Part shown: piece by piece, positions 56,430-64,000 of the stretch | Layout: each line of letters opens with the position of its first letter | Position numbering within the stretch: the stretch's first letter is position 1 | From: Variovorax paradoxus_P | Lineage (GTDB): Bacteria > Pseudomonadota > Gammaproteobacteria > Burkholderiales > Burkholderiaceae_C | Reading direction: 5' to 3' (one strand) | NCBI RefSeq assembly: GCF_050627025.1 | Contig: NZ_CP192472.1 | DNA: 64,000 nucleotides | Notes under the pieces: generated by a model | The model's database searches: none | The model's input: the letters and a program-made list of their open reading frames with translations, nothing else | Told to the model about the DNA's origin: nothing | Translations under genes and position numbers: made by a program

Positions 56430-57596
56430 ATGAAGCTCAAGACAGTGACGGCCCTGGCGGTGCTGGGCCTGGCAGCTACGCTTTCGTCCGCGCAGCAGCA
56501 GCAGGGCGTGAGCAAGGACGAGATCCGCATCGGCACGATCCAGGACTTGTCGGGTCCGCTCGCGGGCTTTGGCAAGCAGGCGCGCAACGGCATGCAGCTG
56601 CGCGTGGACGAGCTCAACGAGCAGGGCAACATCAATGGCCGCAAGCTGAAGCTGTTTGTGGAGGACTCGGGCTACGACCCCAAGAAGGCGGTGCTTGCCG
56701 CGCAGAAGCTGGTCAACCAGGAAAAGATCTTCATCATGGCCGGCCACATCGGCACGGCGCAGAACATGGCGGCCATGCCGGTGCAGTTCGACAAGAACAT
56801 CGTCAACTTCATGCCGATTACGGCGGCGCGCGAAATGTACGAGCCGCTGCACCGGCTGAAGTATTCGTTTGCCGCCACCTACTACGACCAGATCCGCCTC
56901 GCGTTGCCCAAGATGATCAAGGAAAAGGGCGCGAAAAAAGTCTGCACCATTTACCAGGACGACGAGTTCGGGCTTGAGGTGCAGCGCGGTGCGGAAGCGG
57001 GCCTTAAAACCGCGGGCATGGAATTGGCCGAGAAAACCTCGTTCAAGCGCGGCGCCACCGACTTCAGTTCGCAGGTCGCAAAAATGAAGGCCGCCAACTG
57101 CGACCTGGTGGTGCTTGGCACCATCATCCGCGAGACCATCGGCACCGTGGGCGAGGCGCGCAAGACGGGCTTCAACCCGACCTTTCTCGGCTCGAGCGCG
57201 GCGTATACCGACCTGATTCACAAGCTGGGCGGAAAGGCAATGGACGGCGTCTACGCCACCATGACGGTGCAGAACCCCTATACCGACGAGCAGTCGCAGC
57301 CGCTGCGCTTCTGGGCCAACAAGTACAAGACCAAGTTCAACGAAGACCCGACGGTGTTCTCAGTATACGGGTACGTGATCATCGATTCGTTCATCAAGGC
57401 GGCACAGAAGGCCGGGCCGAACCTTTCGACCGACAGCTTCATCAAGGCCATGGACAGCATGACCTTCGAGCCCGACATGTTCGGCAGCCCCAAGAGCAGC
57501 TACACCGCCACCAAGCGCCTGGGCAACGACCAGTCGCGTTTGTCCCAGATCAAGGACGGGAAATGGGTTGTCGTGTCTGACTATGTGACACCATAA
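56430..57596 (+). CDS. ABC transporter periplasmic ligand-binding protein (LivJ/PotF-type Leu/Ile/Val fold)
   Basis: Periplasmic receptor of 388 residues (Peripla_BP_6). Signal peptide about 1-22 (ending LSSAQ). Mature motifs are EIRIGTIQDLSGPLAGFGKQARNGMQLRVDELN, INGRKLKLFVEDSGYDPKKAVLAAQKLV, and VCTIYQDDEFGLEVQRGAEAGL. AGGAG precedes the ATG at 56430. Last gene of the transporter operon. This form is often annotated as a branched-chain amino acid receptor, but the ligase neighbour favours a carboxylate ligand. Confidence 0.93.
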   Translation: MKLKTVTALAVLGLAATLSSAQQQQGVSKDEIRIGTIQDLSGPLAGFGKQARNGMQLRVDELNEQGNINGRKLKLFVEDSGYDPKKAVLAAQKLVNQEKIFIMAGHIGTAQNMAAMPVQFDKNIVNFMPITAAREMYEPLHRLKYSFAATYYDQIRLALPKMIKEKGAKKVCTIYQDDEFGLEVQRGAEAGLKTAGMELAEKTSFKRGATDFSSQVAKMKAANCDLVVLGTIIRETIGTVGEARKTGFNPTFLGSSAAYTDLIHKLGGKAMDGVYATMTVQNPYTDEQSQPLRFWANKYKTKFNEDPTVFSVYGYVIIDSFIKAAQKAGPNLSTDSFIKAMDSMTFEPDMFGSPKSSYTATKRLGNDQSRLSQIKDGKWVVVSDYVTP

Positions 57597-57604
57597 CGGG
57601 CACC

Positions 57605-58066
57605 ATGCCCAATTACTGGTTGATGAAATCCGAGCCCGACGAGGTCTCGATCGACGATGCGCTCGCTGCGCCCAACGCCACTGTGGCGTGGACCGGCGTG
57701 CGCAACTATCAGGCACGCAACTTCATGCGCGACGGCATGAAGATCGGCGACGGCGTGCTGTTCTATCACTCGAGCTGCCCGGAGCCCGGCATTGCGGGCA
57801 TCGCGCGCGTGGCCTCGGGCATCAAGCCCGACCCGACGCAGTTCGACCCGAAGTCTCCGTACTACGATGCGGCGTCGAAAAAGGAAGAACCGCGCTGGCT
57901 GCTGGTCGATGTGCAGGCGGTGCGCAAGACGCGGCTGCTTGCGCTGCCTGAGCTGCGCGCCAAGCCCGAGCTGGCCGACCTTGTGGTGCTGCGCAAGGGC
58001 AACCGGCTGTCGATCACGCCGGTCGATCCCGCGCATTGGCGGGTCATCGAGAAAATGCTGGCCTGA
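57605..58066 (+). CDS. EVE domain-containing protein
   Basis: A 153-residue protein of the EVE fold, related to PUA domains and to readers of modified nucleobases. It begins MPNYWLMKSEPDEVSIDD and has WTGVRNYQARNFMRDGMKIGDGVLFYHSSCPEPGIAGIARV, the family core. The gene starts 8 bases after the receptor gene, so it is probably read through from the operon, but similar genes occur alone in many bacteria. Its ligand, likely modified RNA or DNA, is undefined. Confidence 0.93.
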   Translation: MPNYWLMKSEPDEVSIDDALAAPNATVAWTGVRNYQARNFMRDGMKIGDGVLFYHSSCPEPGIAGIARVASGIKPDPTQFDPKSPYYDAASKKEEPRWLLVDVQAVRKTRLLALPELRAKPELADLVVLRKGNRLSITPVDPAHWRVIEKMLA

Positions 58067-58073
58067 GAACCGG

Positions 58074-58727
58074 TCAGCCCACGCGCTGGAGAATGGGAAA
58101 CAGCTTGCCGAGGCCGTCGGCCATGACCTCGACCGCAAGCGCCGCCAGAATCAGCCCCATGAGCCGCGTCATGATGTTGATGCCGGTCTTGCCGAGCACG
58201 CGTGCGATCGGCTGCGCAAGCGAAAAGGCCAGTGCGGTAGCCAGCGCCACCACCACGCCGTAGCCGACCAGCACGCCAAGCTCCCACAGGTGCTGCGTCT
58301 TGTCGGCATAAATCACCACCGTCGATATGGTGGCCGGCCCGGTAAGGAGCGGAATGGTGAGCGGGACCACGGCAATGGATGCGCCCATGGAGGCTTTCAC
58401 CTCGGTGGCGCGCAGTTCCTCGACGTTGGTTTTGCTCTCGGCAGGCTTCGCGTTGAGCATCGACAGCGAACTCATGAGCAGCAGCAGGCCGCCGCCCACC
58501 TGGAAGCTGGCAATCGAAATGCCGAAGAACGCCAGCAGCTGCAACCCGAGCAGCGCGCTGACCGCAATGACAACGAACGCGCTGAAGGCCGACATGCGCA
58601 CCGTGTGCCGGCGTTGCGCATCGGAATACCCCTGCGTGTAGTGGATGAAGAAGGGCACGATGGCCAGCGGGTTGACGATGGCCACCAGCGTGACCAGCGG
58701 CTTGATCAGGTCCATCGAAGTGCTCAT
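58074..58727 (-). CDS. MarC-family inner-membrane protein
   Basis: A 217-residue protein with six hydrophobic helices (LVTLVAIVNPLAIVPFFIHYT, FVVIAVSALLGLQLLAFFG, FQVGGGLLLLMSSLSML, SIAVVPLTIPLLTGPATISTVVIY, VGYGVVVALATALAFSLA, IMTRLMGLILAALAVEVMADGL). All are characteristic of MarC/YchE. Despite its name, MarC does not confer multidrug resistance and its role is unknown. GGAGG lies upstream of the ATG at 58727. The SDR gene lies 61 bases upstream on the same strand. Confidence 0.93.
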   Translation of the reverse strand: MSTSMDLIKPLVTLVAIVNPLAIVPFFIHYTQGYSDAQRRHTVRMSAFSAFVVIAVSALLGLQLLAFFGISIASFQVGGGLLLLMSSLSMLNAKPAESKTNVEELRATEVKASMGASIAVVPLTIPLLTGPATISTVVIYADKTQHLWELGVLVGYGVVVALATALAFSLAQPIARVLGKTGINIMTRLMGLILAALAVEVMADGLGKLFPILQRVG

Positions 58728-58788
58728 CGGACAGCCTCCGCGCTGCGCACTGCGGTATTCGCCTTGGGAGCGGCCCTGCGGTTCATGG

Positions 58789-59535
58789 CTACCTTCCCCC
58801 CGTAACGTCGAGCAGGGCCATGGTGGTGTAGCTGGCCTCGGCGGAGAGCAGCCAGAGAATTGCGCCGGCAATTTCTTCGGCGCTGCCGGTGCGCCGCATC
58901 GGTACGGTGGGTGCCAGTTCGAAGGCGCGGTCCGGCATGCCGCCCGAGCCATGGATCTCGGTGTCGATGAGGCCGGGCCGCACTGCATTGACGCGAATGC
59001 CCTCGGCGGCTACCTCCTTGGCCAGACCGATGGTGAAGGTGTCGATGGCGCCCTTGCTGGCGGCGTAGTCGACGTACTGGTCGGGCGAACCCAGACGCGC
59101 GGCGCCGCTGGAAATGTTGACGATGGCGCCGCCCGAGCCGCCGTGCCGGGTGCTCATGCGCCGGACGGCCTCGCGCGCGCAGATGAAGCTGCCGATCACG
59201 TTGATGCGGAACATGCGCGTGAGCCGCTCAACGCTCATCTGGTCGACGCGCGCCTGCACGTCGACCACGCCGGCGTTGTTGACCAGCGCCGTGAGGCGGC
59301 CGAGCTTCGTATCGATTTTTTCGAACATGGCGACCACCTGGGCTTCGTCGCCCACGTCGGCCTGCACGGCGATGGCCGTGCCGCCGCCCGCGCGAATGGT
59401 GCGCACCACTTCGTCGGCGGCAAGCGAGTTGCTGGCGTAGTTGACGGCTACCGCGTAGCCGCGCTGCGCTGCCAGCAAGGCGGTTGCAGCGCCAATGCCG
59501 CGCCCGCCGCCGGTGATCAAGAGTACCTGGTCCAA
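58789..59535 (-). CDS. Short-chain dehydrogenase/reductase
   Basis: NAD(P)-dependent oxidoreductase of 248 residues. Cofactor motif TGGGRGIGAATALLAAQRG, structural NNAGVV, catalytic ISSGAARLGSPDQYVDYAASK (Ser, Tyr, Lys), and PGLIDTEIHGSGGMPDRAF. Closest in style to YgfF and glucose 1-dehydrogenase-like proteins. It is divergent from the DsbA-fold isomerase gene and precedes marC. Substrate unknown. Confidence 0.93.
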   Translation of the reverse strand: MDQVLLITGGGRGIGAATALLAAQRGYAVAVNYASNSLAADEVVRTIRAGGGTAIAVQADVGDEAQVVAMFEKIDTKLGRLTALVNNAGVVDVQARVDQMSVERLTRMFRINVIGSFICAREAVRRMSTRHGGSGGAIVNISSGAARLGSPDQYVDYAASKGAIDTFTIGLAKEVAAEGIRVNAVRPGLIDTEIHGSGGMPDRAFELAPTVPMRRTGSAEEIAGAILWLLSAEASYTTMALLDVTGGR

Positions 59536-59608
59536 ATCCGACCTCCTGCAGAAAAACCGAGTGTCAGTTAAAACGGCTGGCTTGGATTACATCATCGAGG
59601 GCGAGCGC

Positions 59609-60214
59609 ATGAGCCATACGATCGACTATTACTTTGCGCCGCAAAGCCCCTGGACCTACCTCGGGCATGCCCGGTTTGCAGCCATCGCAGCCGCGGCGGG
59701 CGCCACGGTGCGCGTACGGCCCGTGGACCTGGGGAGCGTGTACCCGATTTCCGGCGGGCTTCCGCTTGGCAAGCGCGCGCCGCAGCGCCAGGCCTACCGG
59801 CTGGTTGAACTGGCGCGCTTTTCGCGCTATCTCAACCTGCCGCTGAACCTCAAGCCGAAGTTCTTTCCGGTGTCGGGCGACGACGCGGCGCGGCTGATCA
59901 TTGCGGTGGACCTGCATGACGGAACCGAGGTGGCCATGCGGGTGTGCGGCGCGGTGTTTGCAGCCGTGTGGGTGCAGGAGCGGAACATCGGCGACCCGAA
60001 GGTGCTCGAAGCGCTGGTCGCAGAATGCGGCCTGCCGCCCAAGCGCATGGAGCAGTCGCTGAGCCAGGCGGTGCAGGAGCGCTACGAGGCCTACACCCAA
60101 GAGGCCATCGACATCCAGGTGTTCGGTGCACCCAGTTATGTCATCGACGGCGAGATATTCTGGGGGCAGGACCGGCTCGATTTTGTCGAGCGCGCGCTGC
60201 AGCAAAAGCGCTAG
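59609..60214 (+). CDS. 2-hydroxychromene-2-carboxylate isomerase family protein (DsbA fold)
   Basis: Thioredoxin-superfamily enzyme of 201 residues, kappa-class GST-like. It starts IDYYFAPQSPWTYLGHARFAAIA, where the Ser of APQSPW takes the place of the DsbA active-site cysteine, and ends with IQVFGAPSYVIDGEIFWGQDRLDFVE. The founding members isomerise an intermediate in naphthalene degradation, but most genomic copies have unknown, glutathione-linked roles. The ATG at 59609 has GAGG 8 bases upstream. It precedes a dienelactone hydrolase gene. Confidence 0.92.
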   Translation: MSHTIDYYFAPQSPWTYLGHARFAAIAAAAGATVRVRPVDLGSVYPISGGLPLGKRAPQRQAYRLVELARFSRYLNLPLNLKPKFFPVSGDDAARLIIAVDLHDGTEVAMRVCGAVFAAVWVQERNIGDPKVLEALVAECGLPPKRMEQSLSQAVQERYEAYTQEAIDIQVFGAPSYVIDGEIFWGQDRLDFVERALQQKR

Positions 60215-60225
60215 CCACGCATCCG

Positions 60226-60255
60226 TTCATTCATCCATTCATTCATTCACGCATT
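60226..60255 (+). repeat. Interrupted TTCA tetranucleotide repeat upstream of the dienelactone hydrolase gene
   Basis: About six TTCA units with interruptions lie between the isomerase stop and the hydrolase ATG, ending 16 bases before the ATG and just ahead of AGGAGC. Such repeats can vary in copy number and alter spacing of expression signals. Confidence 0.6.
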
Positions 60256-60270
60256 CGCAAGTCAAGGAGC

Positions 60271-60963
60271 ATGACAACCATGGGCCAATTCATCGATCTC
60301 ACCGCCAAGGACGGTTTCGTTTTTCCGGCCTATGTGGCCGAGCCCGCCGGCAAGCCGCGGGGCGCGGTCGTTGTGGTGCCGGAGATTTTTGGCGTCAACT
60401 CGCACATCCGCTCCGTGGCCGACGGGTACGCGGCCGACGGCTATCTCGCGGTTTCGCCTTCGACTTTTCATCGCGTGAAGCCCGGCGTCGAGCTTGGCTA
60501 CAGCGATGAGGACATGAAGACCGGCTTCGGGCTGAAGACCGCAGTCGAGGCACTGCCCGCACCGGGCGTGCTGCAGGACGTCGAAGCCGCCGTGGCCTAC
60601 GCGGCAAAGGCCGGCAAAGTGGGCATCGTGGGCTATTGCTGGGGCGGCCTGCTGGTGTGGCGCGCGGCAAGCCTCGTCCCCGGGCTGGCCGCCGCGGCGC
60701 CGTATTACGGCGGCGGCATGACCACCCCGGAAGAAACCGCGCGCCAGCCCAAGGTGCCGGTGCTGGCGCATTTCGGCAACCAGGACCACTGGATTCCGCT
60801 GGACACCATCGAGACCTTCAAGAAGGCGCACCCCGAGGTGGAGGTGCATGTGTATGAATCGGGTCACGGCTTCAACTGCGACCAGCGGGGCTCGTACAAC
60901 GCCGAGGCTGCGAAGCTGGCGCGTGCGCGCACGCTGGAGTTCTTTGCCAAGCACGTCGGCTGA
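60271..60963 (+). CDS. Dienelactone hydrolase family protein
   Basis: Alpha/beta hydrolase of 230 residues. The nucleophile is Cys123 in GYCWGG, the glutamate in VVVPEIFGVN and the acid-histidine pair in NQDHWIPL and YESGHGFNC complete the dienelactone hydrolase layout. The family opens lactones in chlorocatechol degradation, but general copies often have other esters as substrate. AGGAG precedes the ATG. It follows the isomerase gene by 56 bases, and a terminator hairpin follows. Confidence 0.93.
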   Translation: MTTMGQFIDLTAKDGFVFPAYVAEPAGKPRGAVVVVPEIFGVNSHIRSVADGYAADGYLAVSPSTFHRVKPGVELGYSDEDMKTGFGLKTAVEALPAPGVLQDVEAAVAYAAKAGKVGIVGYCWGGLLVWRAASLVPGLAAAAPYYGGGMTTPEETARQPKVPVLAHFGNQDHWIPLDTIETFKKAHPEVEVHVYESGHGFNCDQRGSYNAEAAKLARARTLEFFAKHVG

Positions 60964-60966
60964 GCG

Positions 60967-60988
60967 AAGCCTGGCTTATGCCAGGCTT
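60967..60988 (+). terminator. Terminator between dienelactone hydrolase and LysR genes
   Basis: AAGCCTGGC pairs perfectly with GCCAGGCTT around TTAT, starting 4 bases after the hydrolase stop. A short pyrimidine stretch follows (TCCTATCGTTTC). The convergent LysR gene stops just beyond, so it may serve both strands. Confidence 0.7.
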
Positions 60989-60990
60989 TC

Positions 60991-61899
60991 CTATCGTTTC
61001 TTTTGCGATCCGGGCCCTTTGCCGACCCGAGTCTGAAGAAAGTCGAGTAGTGCGCGAAGCGCGGCGCTGTTGTGGCGCCGCTGCAGGTAGGCGGCCGAGA
61101 GCCACATGTCCTTGCGCGCATAGTCTTGCAACACCGGCACCAGTTCGCCGTTCTCGATGTGCGATTGCACGAGGATCGAGGGCAGGTAGATCACACCGAA
61201 GCCGCGCATCGCAACCCGGATCAGCGGCGCGCCCTCGGTGCAGTCCATGCGGCTTTTCACCGGCACGTCGAGCGGCTGGTCGCCGTCTTCGAAGCGCCAG
61301 ACCGGCTGGGCGCCCAGCAGAGAGTGCGTAAGCGCTTCGTGTCCGGCTAGGTCGCGCGGATGCTCGGGCTTGCCGTGCTTTTTCCAGTAAACGGGAGAGG
61401 CGCAGACGACCATCTCCATGAGCATGAGCTTGCGCACGATCAGGTTGGCGTCGGCAACCGGGCCGCTGCGAATATCGACGTCGATGCCTTCTTCGGCAAG
61501 ATCGACCGTGCGATTGGTGAGCTGCAGGCTGATGCTCACATCGGGGTAGTAGCGCATGAAGTCGGCCAAGAGGCTCGGAAACTCCCCGTTGCCCATGCCG
61601 TGCGGTGCCGAGATGCGCAAGCGGCCGCCGGGTTGGGTGGCGCGCTCTTGCAGCTCGGCCTGCGTGAGCTCCACCATCTCCAGCACCGGGGTGCTGCGCT
61701 CGAGCAGCAATTGCCCGGCATCGGTAAGGCTCACGGAACGCGTGGACCGGTTGAGCAGCCGCACCCCGAAGCGCGTTTCGAGTTCGGCCACATATTTGCT
61801 GACGGTGGCCTTGGACATGTCGAGCTTCTTGGCCGCATGCGAAAAGCTGCCGTGCGAAGCAACCTCCCGGAAGGTTCTGATCAGATCGAGACTGTCCAT
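60991..61899 (-). CDS. LysR-family transcriptional regulator
   Basis: Regulator of 302 residues of the DmlR-like group. The helix-turn-helix is LIRTFREVASHGSFSHAAKKLDMSKATVSKYVAELE; the effector domain starts GRLRISAPHGMGNGEFPSLLADF and contains EEGIDVDIRSGPV. It is divergent from the small repeat-protein gene at 62128, with a 13-base palindrome in the shared interval, but may equally regulate the convergent hydrolase. Inducer unknown. Confidence 0.92.
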   Translation of the reverse strand: MDSLDLIRTFREVASHGSFSHAAKKLDMSKATVSKYVAELETRFGVRLLNRSTRSVSLTDAGQLLLERSTPVLEMVELTQAELQERATQPGGRLRISAPHGMGNGEFPSLLADFMRYYPDVSISLQLTNRTVDLAEEGIDVDIRSGPVADANLIVRKLMLMEMVVCASPVYWKKHGKPEHPRDLAGHEALTHSLLGAQPVWRFEDGDQPLDVPVKSRMDCTEGAPLIRVAMRGFGVIYLPSILVQSHIENGELVPVLQDYARKDMWLSAAYLQRRHNSAALRALLDFLQTRVGKGPGSQKKR

Positions 61900-61922
61900 G
61901 TCAAAGCGCCTATTGTTGTTTG

Positions 61923-61935
61923 CGTTCCGGGAACG
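61923..61935. promoter_or_regulatory. Palindrome upstream of the LysR gene (candidate operator)
   Basis: CGTTCC and GGAACG flank one G, a perfect 13-base dyad starting 24 bases upstream of the LysR ATG. The 228-base interval 61900-62127 also contains GCATGC twice. Function is inferred. Confidence 0.35.
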
Positions 61936-62127
61936 GCATGCGCGGATTTTCCGGCGAATGCGTCCAATCGAGTGGCATGCCTTCGGGTTGTCATTGTTTC
62001 AATAGAGGAAACACGGTGTCTCTGTTCCACGTGTTTTGCAGTGGCCATTCAGTTGGAAACTCGCCGCACAGGTGAGCAACCAGCGAGCCTGGTGGACGAA
62101 CCATCCAACGAATACAAGGAACTGAAA

Positions 62128-62496
62128 ATGAAGACCTCGCACATCCTCGCCGCTGCAGCCCTGACCCTTTTGGCCGCCACTGGCGCTCAAGCTGAATCCT
62201 ACGAAGGCGTGAACACCGCCGTCTCGACCAAGAGCCGTGACGAAGTGAACGCCGAAGCCATGCGCACCGCATCGGCTCCGAACCAGAACGTGACCCGCGG
62301 TTCGCGCGGCCCGGAAACGGTCGCCGTGTCGAAAGACCGCGCCCTCGTCGAAGCCGAAGCCGTTCGCACCGCCTTCGCTCCCGACCAGAACGTGACCAGC
62401 GGCTCGCGCGTCAACAGCAAGGTTGTCTCGACGATGCCCCACCCGATGGACGCACGCGTTCAAGCCCAGCAAGGCTCGGGCGCTGTCGCCAAGTAA
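62128..62496 (+). CDS. Small exported repeat protein (DUF4148-like)
   Basis: A 122-residue exported protein with signal peptide (about 1-22, ending AQAES). The mature region has two similar units: one with EVNAEAMRTASAPNQNVTRGSR and one with LVEAEAVRTAFAPDQNVTSGSR (identical pattern NxT-GSR), each followed by about 12 residues. This two-unit plan is shared with the protein at 2259. AAGGA precedes the ATG. It has a strong terminator, suggesting an independent, well-expressed gene. Function unknown. Confidence 0.78.
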   Translation: MKTSHILAAAALTLLAATGAQAESYEGVNTAVSTKSRDEVNAEAMRTASAPNQNVTRGSRGPETVAVSKDRALVEAEAVRTAFAPDQNVTSGSRVNSKVVSTMPHPMDARVQAQQGSGAVAK

Positions 62497-62532
62497 GCCA
62501 GACGCAAGTCGCTGCCTTCGCGGGCAGCAACA

Positions 62533-62562
62533 AAAAAGGCCACGCATTTGCGTGGCCTTTTT
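62533..62562. terminator. Strong bidirectional terminator
   Basis: A perfect 13-base stem (62533-62545 with 62550-62562) closes an ATTT loop, with A-rich and T-rich ends giving a T-run on either strand. It lies between the small repeat-protein gene and the convergent CorA gene. Confidence 0.95.
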
Positions 62563-62606
62563 GCTTTGGGGATCTTGCGAGACCGCTGTAAAAAGCGCCA
62601 GGGCGT

Positions 62607-63767
62607 TCAGCGAGTGCGCGCCAGGTAGCGCTTGCGCCAGAACACCACCACCAGCACGACGGCGATGACCAGCATCGCAGCCATCGCAATCCAGAATCCG
62701 TCCGCCTTGTGCACCAGCGGAATGAATTCGAAGTTCATGCCGAAGATGCCGGCAATCAGGTTGAGGGGCAGAAAAATGGCCGTCAGCACGGTGAGCACCC
62801 GCATGATGTCGTTGGCGCGGTGCCCCTGAACGCTGAAGTGCATCTGCACTGCGGTTTCGGCGTTCTGCTCCAGCCGGTGCACGTGGTGCACCACCCGTTC
62901 GATGTGTTCGAGCACGTCGCGGCTGCGCACCATGATCAGTTCGCGCTCGCGCTGCTCCGCTTCGTTCTTGGGCGTTGGCAGCGTCTCCAGCGAGTCGATC
63001 CAGTCTTGTATGGCGGCGCGCTGGTCCTCGCAGATTTCGTCCAGGCGGTGCAACGACTGGCGCGCTTCCATGAGCGCTCCCCAGTTCGTGAAGCGGCTGC
63101 GCGGATCGATCAGCTCGGATTGCCAATGGTCGAGCTGGCGCGTGAGTTCGCGGCGCATGTCCAGGTAGCCATCGACGATCTGGTTGATGACGCGCAGCAT
63201 CAGGTCTGCGGTGCCTGTAGGAACGCGGGCCGAAGTGGCCCGCACGTCGAGCGCCGGAGCGCCCTGGTCGTCCGGAGACCCCGCGGCAAGCAGCCTGGCG
63301 GCAAAGGCGTCGCGTACCGCGCCGTCTTCCGGGTGCACCGACAGCAATACGCGGTCGAACAGCGCAAACCCCACGGGACGGGTATCGACCCGGCGCAGCA
63401 CCGGGGGGCCGCGTCGCGACGGCGTGGGCAGCGGCGGCTCACCGCCGGTGGTGCCTTGGCCGTTGCCCAAAGCTGCCTGGCCGGGCCCGGCAGAGAGGCG
63501 CCGGAACACCAGCACGTCGTATTTGGAGGTGTAGTCGTAGTGCGAAGGCAGCTGGTCGTTGAGCAGGTCGGCCACGTGCAGGTCGACCAACTGGGTGAGG
63601 CAGAGCGACTGCAGGATCTGCTGGACTTCTGCAAGCGACTCGCGAAACTCGTCTCGCGTGAGCGAAATCCAGACATAGCCTTGCGCGGCGCAGGCCCCGG
63701 GCACCGTGAGAGGCGCCAGCGCCGGATGCTCGCTCACTTGCGAACGGTTGATTTCAAAGATGCGCAT
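62607..63767 (-). CDS. CorA-family Mg2+ transporter
   Basis: Pentameric inner-membrane divalent cation channel, 386 residues. The C-terminal pair of helices holds the selectivity motif GMN in GIFGMNFEFIP, preceded by MRVLTVLTAIFLPLNLIAG and followed by FWIAMAAMLVIAVVLVVVFW. The long cytoplasmic domain includes a proline- and glycine-rich insert (about 95-128). It resembles the ZntB/CorA-like subgroup of Burkholderiales. Its start is unambiguous, and it precedes the hemB end by a 69-base interval in the same direction. Confidence 0.92.
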   Translation of the reverse strand: MRIFEINRSQVSEHPALAPLTVPGACAAQGYVWISLTRDEFRESLAEVQQILQSLCLTQLVDLHVADLLNDQLPSHYDYTSKYDVLVFRRLSAGPGQAALGNGQGTTGGEPPLPTPSRRGPPVLRRVDTRPVGFALFDRVLLSVHPEDGAVRDAFAARLLAAGSPDDQGAPALDVRATSARVPTGTADLMLRVINQIVDGYLDMRRELTRQLDHWQSELIDPRSRFTNWGALMEARQSLHRLDEICEDQRAAIQDWIDSLETLPTPKNEAEQRERELIMVRSRDVLEHIERVVHHVHRLEQNAETAVQMHFSVQGHRANDIMRVLTVLTAIFLPLNLIAGIFGMNFEFIPLVHKADGFWIAMAAMLVIAVVLVVVFWRKRYLARTR

Positions 63768-63836
63768 GGGCCTGCCTCGTTGCTCTCTTTTTTCTGAATT
63801 GCGATCGGCCCACGCCGCAGGCGCGAAAGCGGTCAG

Positions 63837-64000
63837 CTATTGTTTTTGTAGCAAGCGCGCGGCGTCAAGGGCAAAGTAGGTGAGGACGCCGTCGGCACCG
63901 GCGCGTTTGAAGGCGAGCAGGCTTTCGAGTACGACGGCGTCGTGATCGAGCCAGCCGTTCTGTGCGGCGGCCTTGAGCATCGCGTATTCGCCACTTACCT
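63837..64000 (-). CDS. hemB: Porphobilinogen synthase, 3' end only
   Basis: Only the last 54 residues lie in the window, reading VSGEYAMLKAAAQNGWLDHD then LLAFKRAGADGVLTYFALDAARLL. This is the C-terminal end of 5-aminolevulinate dehydratase (heme pathway), where VSGEYAM and RAGAD.ILTYFA are diagnostic. The gene continues beyond the window on the minus strand. The end is followed by the CorA gene. Confidence 0.93.
   Translation of the reverse strand, partial: VSGEYAMLKAAAQNGWLDHDAVVLESLLAFKRAGADGVLTYFALDAARLLQKQ

Noticed and set aside
1..64000. CRISPR arrays, tRNA or rRNA genes, prophage or transposase genes
   Set aside because: None were seen on reading both strands; no regularly spaced repeats, no tRNA cloverleaf signatures and no integrase or transposase motifs in any translated frame.

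Overview
The window reads as a stretch of chromosome from a high-GC betaproteobacterium of the Comamonadaceae, most likely Variovorax or a close relative. The basis is GC-rich codon use, several orphan Bug/TctC-type solute receptors, many LysR regulators, and a typical set of acyl-CoA catabolism and housekeeping genes. This placement is inferred from gene content; no rRNA or tRNA gene is present to confirm it. Gene density is high and there are no phage genes, transposases or CRISPR arrays.

Layout. 1-9.2 kb: a QseBC-like two-component system, a small exported repeat protein, aquaporin, a zinc-independent alcohol dehydrogenase divergent from a LysR regulator across a perfect palindrome, an orphan ABC binding protein, and htpG with a translationally coupled lipoprotein. 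9.2-14.6 kb: a four-gene minus-strand operon (glycosyltransferase 2, exported protein, ferritin-like di-iron protein, MurG-like glycosyltransferase) divergent from UDP-glucose dehydrogenase; this looks like a glycan or glycolipid locus. 14.6-19.5 kb: a LysR-controlled catabolic operon (acyl-CoA dehydrogenase, Bug receptor with a TTG start, CaiB-type CoA-transferase). 19.5-25.3 kb: srkA-like kinase, DUF2855 protein, ohrR-ohr, a 0.57 kb palindrome, and a NodIJ-like ABC exporter. 25.3-35 kb: LysR/GST/PNPOx-like genes, a cytochrome P450 divergent from an ArsR-type regulator, TctC receptor, AMP nucleosidase, ketopantoate reductase and glutathione reductase. 35-39.3 kb: a Gln-rich FecR/DUF6600 protein divergent from an exported dikinase-like protein. 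39.3-43.1 kb: a DctPQM TRAP transporter with an attenuator-like hairpin. 43.3-50 kb: rhodanese, BON-LysM protein, coaX, a serine hydrolase/crotonase/3-hydroxybutyryl-CoA dehydrogenase group, and purT. 50-57.6 kb: an AraC regulator followed by a branched-chain-type ABC transporter operon (livHMGF), an acyl-CoA synthetase and its binding protein, then an EVE-domain gene. 57.6-64 kb: MarC, SDR, a DsbA-fold isomerase, dienelactone hydrolase, LysR, a second small repeat protein, a CorA transporter and the 3' end of hemB.

Functional threads. Three systems pair solute capture with CoA chemistry (acd-bug-caiB; liv genes plus acyl-CoA ligase; crotonase plus hydroxybutyryl-CoA dehydrogenase), fitting an aerobic organic-acid degrader. 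Peroxide and thiol defence (ohr, gor, GST) is scattered through the window.

The observations most worth a second look are the exported protein with the His-domain-then-ATP-grasp order of glucan water dikinases, the glycan operon with an embedded di-iron protein, the large palindrome and the strand-composition flip centred on it, the P450 lacking its I-helix threonine, and the proline-rich insert with 27-bp tandem repeats in the TRAP permease.
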